NCBI RefSeq assembly: GCF_004803465.1
Contig: NZ_SRSF01000001.1
Coordinates: forward strand, 930,501 to 994,500
DNA from: Neolewinella litorea
Lineage (GTDB): Bacteria; Bacteroidota; Bacteroidia; Chitinophagales; Saprospiraceae
Direction: 5' to 3'
Length of the DNA: 64,000 nucleotides
Shown here: positions 32,979 through 40,802 of the stretch, one piece after another
Layout: every line of letters starts with the position of its first letter
How positions within the stretch are numbered: the first letter of the stretch is position 1
Translations under genes and position numbers: made by a program
The notes under the pieces: generated by a model
What the model was told of the DNA's origin: nothing
Seen by the model: the letters and a program-made list of their open reading frames with translations, nothing else
Databases searched by the model: none

Positions 32979-34520
32979 ATGATCAAGCCAAACCACGAAA
33001 CCTTTACGGAGAGTAATCTTTCCGCTGTAGCTTCACGCCCAACCTACCCCCCCAGTATGCAATTACCCGTTGAGCGCAAGCCCCTGCGCATGTATGGCGA
33101 TTCGAGTCGCGTAATCGGTCGCTTCTTTTGGGCCGGTAAAAGTCGCGCCTACCAATTGATTGACCGGGTGATCGACCTCGATGACCAGGAAACGCACGAC
33201 AGTCTGATGCGGACCCTGCGCGACTTCGCACGGCGCCACCGCAACACCATTGGCATCTACCGCCGCCACCTCAGTGCCGCACTCGAACGGGTTCCCGAAC
33301 AACGGGAGAAGGTCCTGGCCCTGAGTGAGGAAAAGCAGACCCTGATCGGCGCCTACTTCACCCACGAATACAGTATCGAATCCGCCGCCTTCTTCAACCC
33401 CTCGGTTGTCCCGGCGCTGGACCAAACCGGCCTGCAACAGGGCCAAATGCGCATCGTCATGAGCATGCGGGCCGTCGGGGAAGGCCACACCTCCAGTATT
33501 GTTTTCCGCAACATCATTCTGGATTCGGAGAACAACCCCCTGGCGGAGCCTACCAACCAGTTCGTCGGACTGGCCGAACGCATCTACTACTCCAAGTACA
33601 CCAAGGAAGCCTTCTACAAAAGGTGCCATTCCCGCGAGGAGATCGATGAGGAATTGTACAACGAACTGGTAGGGGACCTGCCCGACAACTTCAATCACCG
33701 CGAACTCTACGAGCGCTACTGGAGCCTGTGGATGCAGTTCGAGGAAGACAGTCCCCAGCGCGATCACCTGAACCAGTTGATGACCGTTGCTGATCGGTAC
33801 TACGAACTGCATTTCAGCCTGGATACCGACATCAGCGAGCGGGTGCTTTACCCCATGATCGATTTCGAGATGAAAGGCATGGAAGACGCACGCTTCCTGC
33901 AGTTCGTCCACGAAGACGGCCGCAAGACCTACTACGGGACCTATACCGCCTACAACGGCAAGCAGATCCGCCCGATGATCATCGAGACGGAAGACTTCTA
34001 CAGCTTCATCATTCGCCCCGTGTACGGCGACGCCGCGGTCAACAAGAACCACGCCATCTTCCCCCGGAAGATCAACGGTAAATACTATGTTCTTTGCCGC
34101 ATCGACGGGATTAACAACTACATCATCTCCAGCGACCGACTCCAAGTATGGGACGATGCTGTCAAACTGACCGAGCCGAAATTTCCCTGGCAACTTTACC
34201 AGGTAGGCAACTGCGGTGCTCCGCTGGAAACCGAGAGAGGTTGGCTGGTCATCACCCACGGAGTAGGACCCATGCGGCGCTACTGTTTGGGCGCCATGCT
34301 ACTCGACCTCGACGATCCTACGAAGGTGATCGGACAACTGGAGGAGCCGCTGATCAGTCCCATGGACGATGAACGCGAAGGCTACGTACCGAACGTAGTG
34401 TATAGCTGCGGCAGCATCATTCACAACGGTGAGGTATTCATTCCCTACGGCATCAGCGACGAAGCCGCTCGTTTCGCCACCGTCAACCTGGAAGCACTAT
34501 TGGATACCCTGACCAACTGA
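32979..34520 (+). CDS. Glycoside hydrolase family 130 protein (beta-mannoside phosphorylase/hydrolase)
   Basis: 513 residues, a five-bladed beta-propeller type GH130 protein with a long helical N-terminal extension (about 1-185). The catalytic region reads GMEDARFLQFVHEDG then KTYYGTYTAYNGKQ, with the conserved Asp general acid. GH130 enzymes phosphorolyse or hydrolyse beta-mannosides. Several typical phosphate-binding Arg/His positions cannot be judged by eye, so phosphorylase versus hydrolase is open. I prefer ATG 32979; a GTG at 32910 is also in frame. Its stop abuts the stop of the convergent glycosyltransferase (TGATCA), and two glycosyltransferase genes follow on the other strand. Confidence 0.85.
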   Translation: MIKPNHETFTESNLSAVASRPTYPPSMQLPVERKPLRMYGDSSRVIGRFFWAGKSRAYQLIDRVIDLDDQETHDSLMRTLRDFARRHRNTIGIYRRHLSAALERVPEQREKVLALSEEKQTLIGAYFTHEYSIESAAFFNPSVVPALDQTGLQQGQMRIVMSMRAVGEGHTSSIVFRNIILDSENNPLAEPTNQFVGLAERIYYSKYTKEAFYKRCHSREEIDEELYNELVGDLPDNFNHRELYERYWSLWMQFEEDSPQRDHLNQLMTVADRYYELHFSLDTDISERVLYPMIDFEMKGMEDARFLQFVHEDGRKTYYGTYTAYNGKQIRPMIIETEDFYSFIIRPVYGDAAVNKNHAIFPRKINGKYYVLCRIDGINNYIISSDRLQVWDDAVKLTEPKFPWQLYQVGNCGAPLETERGWLVITHGVGPMRRYCLGAMLLDLDDPTKVIGQLEEPLISPMDDEREGYVPNVVYSCGSIIHNGEVFIPYGISDEAARFATVNLEALLDTLTN

Positions 34521-35534
34521 TCAGGCGCGCGCCAGCATCGTTTGGTATACATCGATGTAGTTATCTACCATCCGTTCTACGCTGAAGCGCTCCCGGGCGG
34601 TGTCCGCTACGAAAAACCGGTCAAGATCGGTCACGCAACCCACCAGGTCGGCCGCTTCCTCAATTGAATCGGTCAGGTAACCGGTTCGACCCTGATCGAT
34701 TAATTCCGGCATTGCGCCCCGATTGAAAGCAACTACGGGCGTACCCGTCATCATGCTCTCCGCCACGCTGAGTCCGAAAGGTTCGTCGAAGGAGATCGGG
34801 TGCAGTAAGGCATGGGCACCACCAAGAATCCGGTCGCGGTCCTCCGGTCCGACGTTGCCCAGGTAACGTACCCGCTCGTCGTCGATGTGGGGGGCCACCC
34901 GCTCTTCAAAGTAGCGCTGGTCCTGGATCAATCCGGCAATCCACAGGGGCATTTTGGCACGGCGGGCGATGGCAATGGCTTCGGAAGCCCCCTTGTCCGG
35001 GTGAATTCGACCGAAGTAAAGCAGATAATGGCCCGGCTGATCGCGGAAGGTGAATTGAGTTGTATCCACGCCGTTATACACGGTAGCGATGTAATCCAGC
35101 CGCCGGTCGCGGTTGGAATCACTGATCGATACGTAGTCGGTCGTATCATTGTATTCCTGGTACACGGGTACGATATGCTCACTGCTGAAGCCGTGGACCG
35201 TCGTCACCATGGGAGGAGAAATCAGGGGGCTGTATCCGAGTGGCATAAAATCAAATTGGTTGTGTACTATGTCAAAATCCCGGGCCGCCCGCATCACCTG
35301 CCCGATGTGAAGATGCTCCAGCACCTTTGGGTCCTGCCCCCCTCGTTCGGCGTAACCGGCAGCTACCGTGGCTACCAGCTTTCCGGCGGTGCGGCTCGTT
35401 CCCGTGGCAAACAGGGTAACATCGATACCGCGCTTAACCAGTCCTTCCGTAAGGTGGCTCGTTACCTGTTCCCAGGGGCCGTAAGCGGCCGGGGGGGTGG
35501 CCCAGGCAATGGGAGCCAGCATCGCTACCCTCAC
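34521..35534 (-). CDS. Glycosyltransferase family 4 protein
   Basis: 337 residues with a GT-B fold: an N-terminal acceptor domain (MRVAMLAPIAWATPPAAYGPWE) and a C-terminal nucleotide-sugar domain (YLLYFGRIHPDKGASEAIAI; then ISFDEPFGLSVAESMMTGTPVVAFNRG, the retaining GT4 E-x7-E motif). It transfers a hexose from a nucleotide or phospho sugar to an unknown acceptor. The GTG start at 35534 overlaps the upstream gene's stop codon (GTGA), so the two are translationally coupled. The set looks like one pathway for a mannose-containing oligosaccharide or glycolipid, by analogy with GH130/GT clusters; this is inference. Confidence 0.9.
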   Translation of the reverse strand: MRVAMLAPIAWATPPAAYGPWEQVTSHLTEGLVKRGIDVTLFATGTSRTAGKLVATVAAGYAERGGQDPKVLEHLHIGQVMRAARDFDIVHNQFDFMPLGYSPLISPPMVTTVHGFSSEHIVPVYQEYNDTTDYVSISDSNRDRRLDYIATVYNGVDTTQFTFRDQPGHYLLYFGRIHPDKGASEAIAIARRAKMPLWIAGLIQDQRYFEERVAPHIDDERVRYLGNVGPEDRDRILGGAHALLHPISFDEPFGLSVAESMMTGTPVVAFNRGAMPELIDQGRTGYLTDSIEEAADLVGCVTDLDRFFVADTARERFSVERMVDNYIDVYQTMLARA

Positions 35535-37879
35535 GTATCGGCGGACTTGTCAGTGCGGTGAACTTCCCGTCCCGCCATTTCCGGCATGGCAAAACCGTTC
35601 AGTAATACCTTCAAGGCACGCTCGGGATCTTCCGGGTCGCCTGGGTGCGCCCAGAGCGACCGCTCGCTGAAAAAGTTCTCCATTTCCACCCGGCTGATCA
35701 GGTAGGCCAGCAGGCTTTCCGCGCCCTGGTTGTGGTTGACGCCGCGCTGCATCAGGCCGTCGAAACAGCCCCCCGTTTCCGGGTTGTACATCGTGGCTTT
35801 CATCTCATTGTGTCCGGTGAACCACCCGAAGGCCAGGTTCAGGTACCCCCCATAAGGCTGCAAGCCTTCGTGACGGCAAGCTTCACTGAATAACAGCACC
35901 TTGCACATCACGTCAATGGGTTGCTGGTCGAAGTGAGGCCGCTCCTGCTGGTGAACGTACGGCATGTCGCAACCTACGGGGCAAAGCATTCCATTCAGAA
36001 CGGTCTGCCCAGCCAGGAAGCGGGTCGTGCGCTTCGCAACGGTGAGGATCTCTTCCTTGCTGATGTGCCGAAGGGTCCGGAAGAGGGCCAGGGGGATGAT
36101 TCCGTTGCAATAGGTCAGGTACCCCTCGAACCACTCCCAACCTTCCCGGCGGCTGTCGCGGTAATGGTCGAGCAGGCGATTGCAGCTGCGGTCCAACAGG
36201 TTCAGCATTGCCTCATCCGTCGGCTTGTAGTCGAGGAAGTAGGTCAGCGCAAGGATGCCATAGGCCAGGGTGCGCGGACTTTTCACTCTGTCGAGGTGGT
36301 TGATCCCCCGCACGAAGATCTCTTCCAGAAGCAGGCGCTGGTCGGAGCGCGGTGGATGTGCCAGACAGTAGCCGACGCCCCAGAGGGCCCGGCCGTAGCT
36401 GTCTTCGGATCCCCGGTCTTCCAGCCAGCGGCGGTCGTAACCCATGAAGTTTCGGAAGGTTCCGTCCGGAGCCTGGGCGTGGTAGATATAACTCAGATAG
36501 GTATCGGAGAGCCGCTGCAATTGTTTGCGGTTGCCAAGACCGCGCTGCAGCAGCATGCCGGTCAGGAGCAAGGCCCGGCCGTTATCGTCAAGGCAATAGC
36601 CCTCCGCCCGGTTGGGCGTAGCATATTTGGCGTGCTGCAGAATGCCGCAATCGTCGGTAAGTCGCAGCAGGTGGTCCAGATTCAGAGCGGGAAGTTCCGC
36701 CTCGGCGGCCAACCGCCGGCCATAGGTTTTGTACGCCACCTTTGCCTTTCCAAAGACGCGGAGGTACTGTCGCCCAATCCGGGGCCAGAGCAGCGAATGC
36801 CCGTAGGCGGCCGCCCGCTGACGTAAGTCCTCCAGGGCTTCATTGTCGCGGAACAGTTCCAGGATCACCTTGCCGAGTGCCTGGTGGTCGTGAAACGGAA
36901 AGAGCCGCCCCCTACCCTCCTGCAGCAATTCCTGTGCGTGCCAGAAGGGCGTACTTACGATCGCCGCCCCAGCTCCTACCGCGTAGGCCAGGGTACCGCT
37001 CGTGATCTGCGCCTCATTGGGATAGGGTACGACATAGATGTCTGCCGCGCGCAGGCAGTCAAACAATTCCTGCTCGGAAGCAAATTTGCTGATCATCCGG
37101 ACATTGTCGCCGACGCCCAGTTCATTTGCCAGATCGAGCAGGTATTCCCGGTATTCCTCGCCGTTGTCGCGCACCACGTGGGGATGGGTTTTGCCCAACA
37201 CCACATAAAGGGTATTGGGAAATTCCTTCACAATTGCGGGAAGAGCCCGAATGGAGGTCTCGATCCCCTTTCCCCGGCCCAGCAGACCGAACGTGAACAG
37301 GACGCGGTGATCTTCCCAGCCCAGGCGCTCGCGTAGCGTTATGCGGTCTTCGGACTCAATGACGGGTACGCCGTGCTCGATCACGTTTATCTTTTCCTCG
37401 TCCACCGTAAAGACGTCCCGCAACAGGTTTCGTGCCATTTGCGTCATTACGACGACCTCCTGCGCGCGTTCAGCAATGCGGCTGAGCACATTGCGTTGCC
37501 CGAAGCTGGGTTCCCGCAGAACGGTGTGAAAAGTGACGATCAGCGGGATGCGCAGGTCGTCCAGGAGGTGTAGCACGTAGGCTCCATCGTCGCCGCCGAA
37601 GATGCCGTACTCGTGTTGCAGTACCAGCAAATCGAAGCGTTCCCGGTTCAGGTAGGCGGCCGTATCGCGGTAGTCCTGGACGACCTGCGGGCGGATCTTG
37701 CGCTTCACTTCCTCCGGGTAAGCGTGATCATCCTGGGGCTCCTCCATCGCAATGACTTCGGCATACTCCTGAATCTCAGTCGCCCGGAGGTTGCTGAGAA
37801 CCGCGCGGGCCAGACTGTTGGTGAAGGTGCCGATGCCACAGGCTTTAGGTGGGTAGTTACCCAGGAATGCAATCTTCAT
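35531..37879 (-). CDS. Glycosyltransferase family 4 fused to an alpha/alpha-barrel glycosidase-like domain
   Basis: 782 residues. Residues 1-380 are a GT4 glycosyltransferase (MKIAFLGNYPPKACGIGTFT; VLFTFGLLGRGKGIETSIRA; ITSGTLAYAVGAGAAIVSTP, with the usual acidic pair weakened). Residues about 390-765 are predicted all-helical with repeated hairpins (HLLRLTDDCGILQHAKY, YCLDDNGRALLLTGMLL, EGWEWFEGYLTYCNGIIPLALF, GGCFDGLMQRGVNHNQGAESLLAYL), like six-hairpin glycosidases or epimerases. The domain could cleave or bind the product of the transferase. Start at ATG 37879 is unambiguous; the stop overlaps the next gene. Confidence 0.85.
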   Translation of the reverse strand: MKIAFLGNYPPKACGIGTFTNSLARAVLSNLRATEIQEYAEVIAMEEPQDDHAYPEEVKRKIRPQVVQDYRDTAAYLNRERFDLLVLQHEYGIFGGDDGAYVLHLLDDLRIPLIVTFHTVLREPSFGQRNVLSRIAERAQEVVVMTQMARNLLRDVFTVDEEKINVIEHGVPVIESEDRITLRERLGWEDHRVLFTFGLLGRGKGIETSIRALPAIVKEFPNTLYVVLGKTHPHVVRDNGEEYREYLLDLANELGVGDNVRMISKFASEQELFDCLRAADIYVVPYPNEAQITSGTLAYAVGAGAAIVSTPFWHAQELLQEGRGRLFPFHDHQALGKVILELFRDNEALEDLRQRAAAYGHSLLWPRIGRQYLRVFGKAKVAYKTYGRRLAAEAELPALNLDHLLRLTDDCGILQHAKYATPNRAEGYCLDDNGRALLLTGMLLQRGLGNRKQLQRLSDTYLSYIYHAQAPDGTFRNFMGYDRRWLEDRGSEDSYGRALWGVGYCLAHPPRSDQRLLLEEIFVRGINHLDRVKSPRTLAYGILALTYFLDYKPTDEAMLNLLDRSCNRLLDHYRDSRREGWEWFEGYLTYCNGIIPLALFRTLRHISKEEILTVAKRTTRFLAGQTVLNGMLCPVGCDMPYVHQQERPHFDQQPIDVMCKVLLFSEACRHEGLQPYGGYLNLAFGWFTGHNEMKATMYNPETGGCFDGLMQRGVNHNQGAESLLAYLISRVEMENFFSERSLWAHPGDPEDPERALKVLLNGFAMPEMAGREVHRTDKSADT

Positions 37880-38170
37880 CAGTTGTTCAAAGTGTTAGGG
37901 TTGTAGGAGAATACTCCCTTGAATTTAACTGAAATTTTGCACCTCAAGTTCGAGTCGCGACAAGGGCTCACCCCGCCTGTTCGGTCAAAGTAGGCGTAAA
38001 GCCTGATGTTTATTAGCTTCTCATTTGTCAGAATCGGGTTGAATTTTTTTCTCAGCTTACCATTTTTTCTTCGTAAGCAGGGGGCGCCGCGCGCGGGTGC
38101 ATGGCGGGGGCGGGCGGGCGGGGGGCAGTGGTTTTTGCTATCTTTGTGCCCCAAACCTTCTCCCTACCCT
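37880..38170. other. Intergenic region upstream of parB and the glycosyltransferases
   Basis: About 290 nt between divergent genes. It contains a G-rich tract (about 38092-38126) and the parB -7 element. No parA or parS-like palindrome was recognised. Confidence 0.5.
38139..38146 (+). promoter_or_regulatory. -7 promoter element for parB
   Basis: TATCTTTG, 24 nt before the parB ATG at 38171. No TTG at the -33 position, where the sequence is G-rich. Confidence 0.5.
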
Positions 38171-39082
38171 ATGGCCAAGAAATTAAAGCGGGGCAAACCC
38201 AGCAGCAGCGACCTGAAAAACGGACTGAGCGCGCTGTTTCCCGGCCAACGGCTCGACAAGGCCAGCGAAGAGGAAACCATCAAGACCCTCAGCCGCAACT
38301 TCGCCATGCTCCCGATCGATAAGATCGCCGCCAACCCCGACCAGCCCCGGCAGGAGTTCGAAAAGGAAGCCCTGAAGGAACTGGCCGACAGCATCCGCGT
38401 CCATGGCATCATCCAGCCGATGACGGTGCGTCACATGGGCGACGGCACCTACCAGATCATCAGCGGTGAGCGCCGCTACCGCGCCAGCCAATTGGCCGGA
38501 CTGCGTGAAGTTCCCGCCTTTATCCGCACGGCCAACGACCAGACGCTGCTGGAGATGGCCCTCATCGAGAACATTCAACGCGAGGACCTTAACCCCATGG
38601 AGGTGGCCTACTCTTACCTGCGGCTGCAGGAGGAGTTCGACCTCACGCAGGAACAACTGGCCCGCCGCGTAGGCAAGAAACGCTCGACCATCACGAATTA
38701 CCTGACCATCCTGAGTACTTCCAACCGGGTGCGCCAGGCGATCAAGGACCGCAAGATCAGCATCGGCGCCGCCAAGACGTTTTCGGGCATCAAGGACATC
38801 GGCCAGCAGGAGACCTTCCTCGACGACATCCTCTCCCACCCCAACTGGTCGGTTCGCGATATCGAGCGCGAAAGCCGCGTATACAAGCACAAGAACAAAG
38901 TAGCCAAAGGCGCCCCGCCCTCCAACGACGACGCCCAGCGCGTGGAGCAGGCCTTCGCCGAATTCTTCGGCACCAAAAAGGTCAAGGTCAAGGTCGACAA
39001 TCGCGAGGGACGCTCCGGCAGTATTGTGCTCCGCTTCGAAAGCAAGGAACAACTCGACCAGTTCTACAAAGCCGTAGAGTGA
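38171..39082 (+). CDS. parB: Chromosome partitioning protein ParB
   Basis: 303 residues. The N-terminal ParB/Srx domain (about 55-145) holds the CTP-binding GERRYRASQLAGLREVPAFI; the helix-turn-helix (about 160-205; LTQEQLARRVGKKRSTITNYL) binds parS, and the C-terminal dimerisation domain ends LRFESKEQLDQFYKAVE. It loads on centromere-like parS sites and recruits ParA and SMC. ATG 38171 (MAKKLKRGKPSSSD) is the conserved start; a 55-residue upstream extension is not ParB-like. parA is not adjacent, unlike the common parAB order. Stop overlaps a possible GTG start of the next gene. Confidence 0.95.
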   Translation: MAKKLKRGKPSSSDLKNGLSALFPGQRLDKASEEETIKTLSRNFAMLPIDKIAANPDQPRQEFEKEALKELADSIRVHGIIQPMTVRHMGDGTYQIISGERRYRASQLAGLREVPAFIRTANDQTLLEMALIENIQREDLNPMEVAYSYLRLQEEFDLTQEQLARRVGKKRSTITNYLTILSTSNRVRQAIKDRKISIGAAKTFSGIKDIGQQETFLDDILSHPNWSVRDIERESRVYKHKNKVAKGAPPSNDDAQRVEQAFAEFFGTKKVKVKVDNREGRSGSIVLRFESKEQLDQFYKAVE

Positions 39083-39135
39083 GTATTCACCCGCCGGTGG
39101 CAACCCGCCCCCGCTCCCGGGCCTCCTTAGTACCT

Positions 39136-39801
39136 ATGCCGTACCCATTGCTGCGTCGTGCTTACCTCATTGCCCTGCTTCTGTTGGCGGGCCTGGCACC
39201 CGCGTCCGCGCAATATGACCTCATACGCGATACCGTGCCGGAGCCCGCGCCGGTGCTGACGCTCAAACAGATCAACCGCCAGCCCAAGCAGGCCTTGTTA
39301 TGGGCGATCATCCCGGGGGGCGGACAGGTATTCAACAACGCCTGGTGGAAGGTGCCGCTGGTGTACGGTGGACTGCTCGGTATCGTGGCAGTGGCCGACT
39401 ACAACCAAACGCTCTACACGCGCTACGTGACGGCCCTGGAACAGCGCTGCCTGGGCGACGGGAAGGTGATCGTGATCCCGAACGCCGAATGCATCCCCAC
39501 GGAAAATGAGCCTTCTTTGGCCGGAGTGGGTACCGCAGCGTTGGTGCAGGCCCGCAACGGGGTAAACCGCAACCGGCAGACGGCCTACATCTTTGTCATT
39601 GCCGGCTACGTGCTGCAGGCGGTGGAGGCATTTACCGACGCCCACTTGCAGGATTTTGACATCAGTGACGACCTCAGCCTGCAGATCGGACCGGTCGTAT
39701 CGCCTCAGACCGGCGCGGGGGCGGGCGTGGTGGTACCCCTGGGCAGCGGACGGCAGCGCCGGCTCGAGGAGGCTACCGTCAGATCGTTGTCGGCGCGCTG
39801 A
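39136..39801 (+). CDS. DUF5683 domain membrane protein
   Basis: 221 residues: a signal peptide (MPYPLLRRAYLIALLLLAGL, ending ASAQ), then LKQINRQPKQALLWAIIPGG-type DUF5683 sequence with TM helices near 55-75 and 140-160. DUF5683 genes commonly follow parB in Bacteroidota; the function is unknown. ATG 39136 gives the signal peptide directly. A GTG at 39079, overlapping the parB stop, would add 19 residues and is less likely. Its 3' end overlaps convergent hemC by 23 nt. Confidence 0.8.
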   Translation: MPYPLLRRAYLIALLLLAGLAPASAQYDLIRDTVPEPAPVLTLKQINRQPKQALLWAIIPGGGQVFNNAWWKVPLVYGGLLGIVAVADYNQTLYTRYVTALEQRCLGDGKVIVIPNAECIPTENEPSLAGVGTAALVQARNGVNRNRQTAYIFVIAGYVLQAVEAFTDAHLQDFDISDDLSLQIGPVVSPQTGAGAGVVVPLGSGRQRRLEEATVRSLSAR

Positions 39802-40681
39802 GCAGTTGCTCGACCACCGCCTCGGGTAGCCCGGCGCGGGTCGACTGACTGAGTTGCACCCTCCGCAAGTGTGCCCCAGCACCCGGTGCGTAAGCCGCCC
39901 AAACGTGAAAATTCCCCATCTGATCCTTTTCGCAGTACACGCCCAGGGGCATGGAGCATCCTCCCTGCATCAGGTTGAGCACGGTGCGCTCCACGTTGGT
40001 GCATTCTCCCACTACGGGGTGGTGGAGTAGCGACAGCTTTTTGCGCATGTCGATATCCTCCTCACGGGTCTGCACAGCCATCACGCCCTGCCCTGGGGCG
40101 GGGACGAATTCGCGGGGGGAGGGCCGGATAACTTCCAAATCGCTCAGGTCCAGTTCCAGCCGTTCGAGGCCAGCGGCGGCCAGGACCACGGCGTCGAGCT
40201 CGCCGGTCAGGGCTTTCTTCATGCGGGTGGGCACGTTGCCGCGGATGTCGACCGGCTGCAAGCCCGGGTGCAAGTCTTTTAGGATCGCCTTGCGGCGGTT
40301 GCTGCTGGTACCAATGGTGGCGCCGTCGCCGAGCCAGAATGGTTGTCCCTTCACTACCCGGTCGCGGTGGATCAGCACCACGTCCTCCACCGAAGCCCGG
40401 TAACTGAGGGCGGCGAGCACCAATCCGTCGGGCTGGTTGGTCGGCAGGTCCTTCAGGCTGTGGACGGCGCAGTCGATCTGACCGGCCAGCAGCGCGTCTT
40501 CAATCTCTTTGGTGAAGAAGCCCTTGCCCTCCAGCTTATCGAAGCCGAGGTGCTGAACCCGATCACCCTGGGTCTTGATGACTTCCAGTTCGCTATCCAA
40601 TCCGTGCTTGCGCAGTTCTGCCTGGACGAAGTGGGCCTGCCAAAGGGCCAGGCGGGAGCCGCGGGTACCGATACGTATCAT
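39779..40681 (-). CDS. hemC: Hydroxymethylbilane synthase (porphobilinogen deaminase)
   Basis: 300 residues; polymerises four porphobilinogens into hydroxymethylbilane in heme synthesis. Starts RIGTRGSRLALWQA; HSLKDLP and the substrate loops SNRRKAILKD and DIRGNVPTRMKK are intact. The dipyrromethane-cofactor cysteine is in GGCSMPLGVY near residue 244. The C-terminal domain is slightly short and ends in SAPTTI. No other hem gene is next to it. The start ATG is at 40681; the upstream intergenic region is repeat-rich. Confidence 0.96.
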   Translation of the reverse strand: MIRIGTRGSRLALWQAHFVQAELRKHGLDSELEVIKTQGDRVQHLGFDKLEGKGFFTKEIEDALLAGQIDCAVHSLKDLPTNQPDGLVLAALSYRASVEDVVLIHRDRVVKGQPFWLGDGATIGTSSNRRKAILKDLHPGLQPVDIRGNVPTRMKKALTGELDAVVLAAAGLERLELDLSDLEVIRPSPREFVPAPGQGVMAVQTREEDIDMRKKLSLLHHPVVGECTNVERTVLNLMQGGCSMPLGVYCEKDQMGNFHVWAAYAPGAGAHLRRVQLSQSTRAGLPEAVVEQLLSAPTTI

Positions 40682-40702
40682 AAGGGGTCTATTGGTGAAT
40701 GC

Positions 40703-40782
40703 CTGAATTAGTGAATGTTTGAATTAGTGAATTGGTGAATTTGCTCCCAGGGCCAGTTCTCGGCACATATTCACTAATTCAG
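40703..40782. repeat. Repeats and inverted repeat between asnS and hemC
   Basis: TGAATTAGTGAAT occurs twice in direct orientation (40704-40716, 40720-40732) and once inverted as ATTCACTAATTCA (40769-40781). The first pairing extends to 14 bp. The rest is AT-rich TTCAATAATTCAATAATTCA-like sequence to 40806. It may form a long hairpin acting on asnS transcripts. Confidence 0.75.
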
Positions 40783-40802
40783 CCATTCAATAATTCAATA
40801 AT

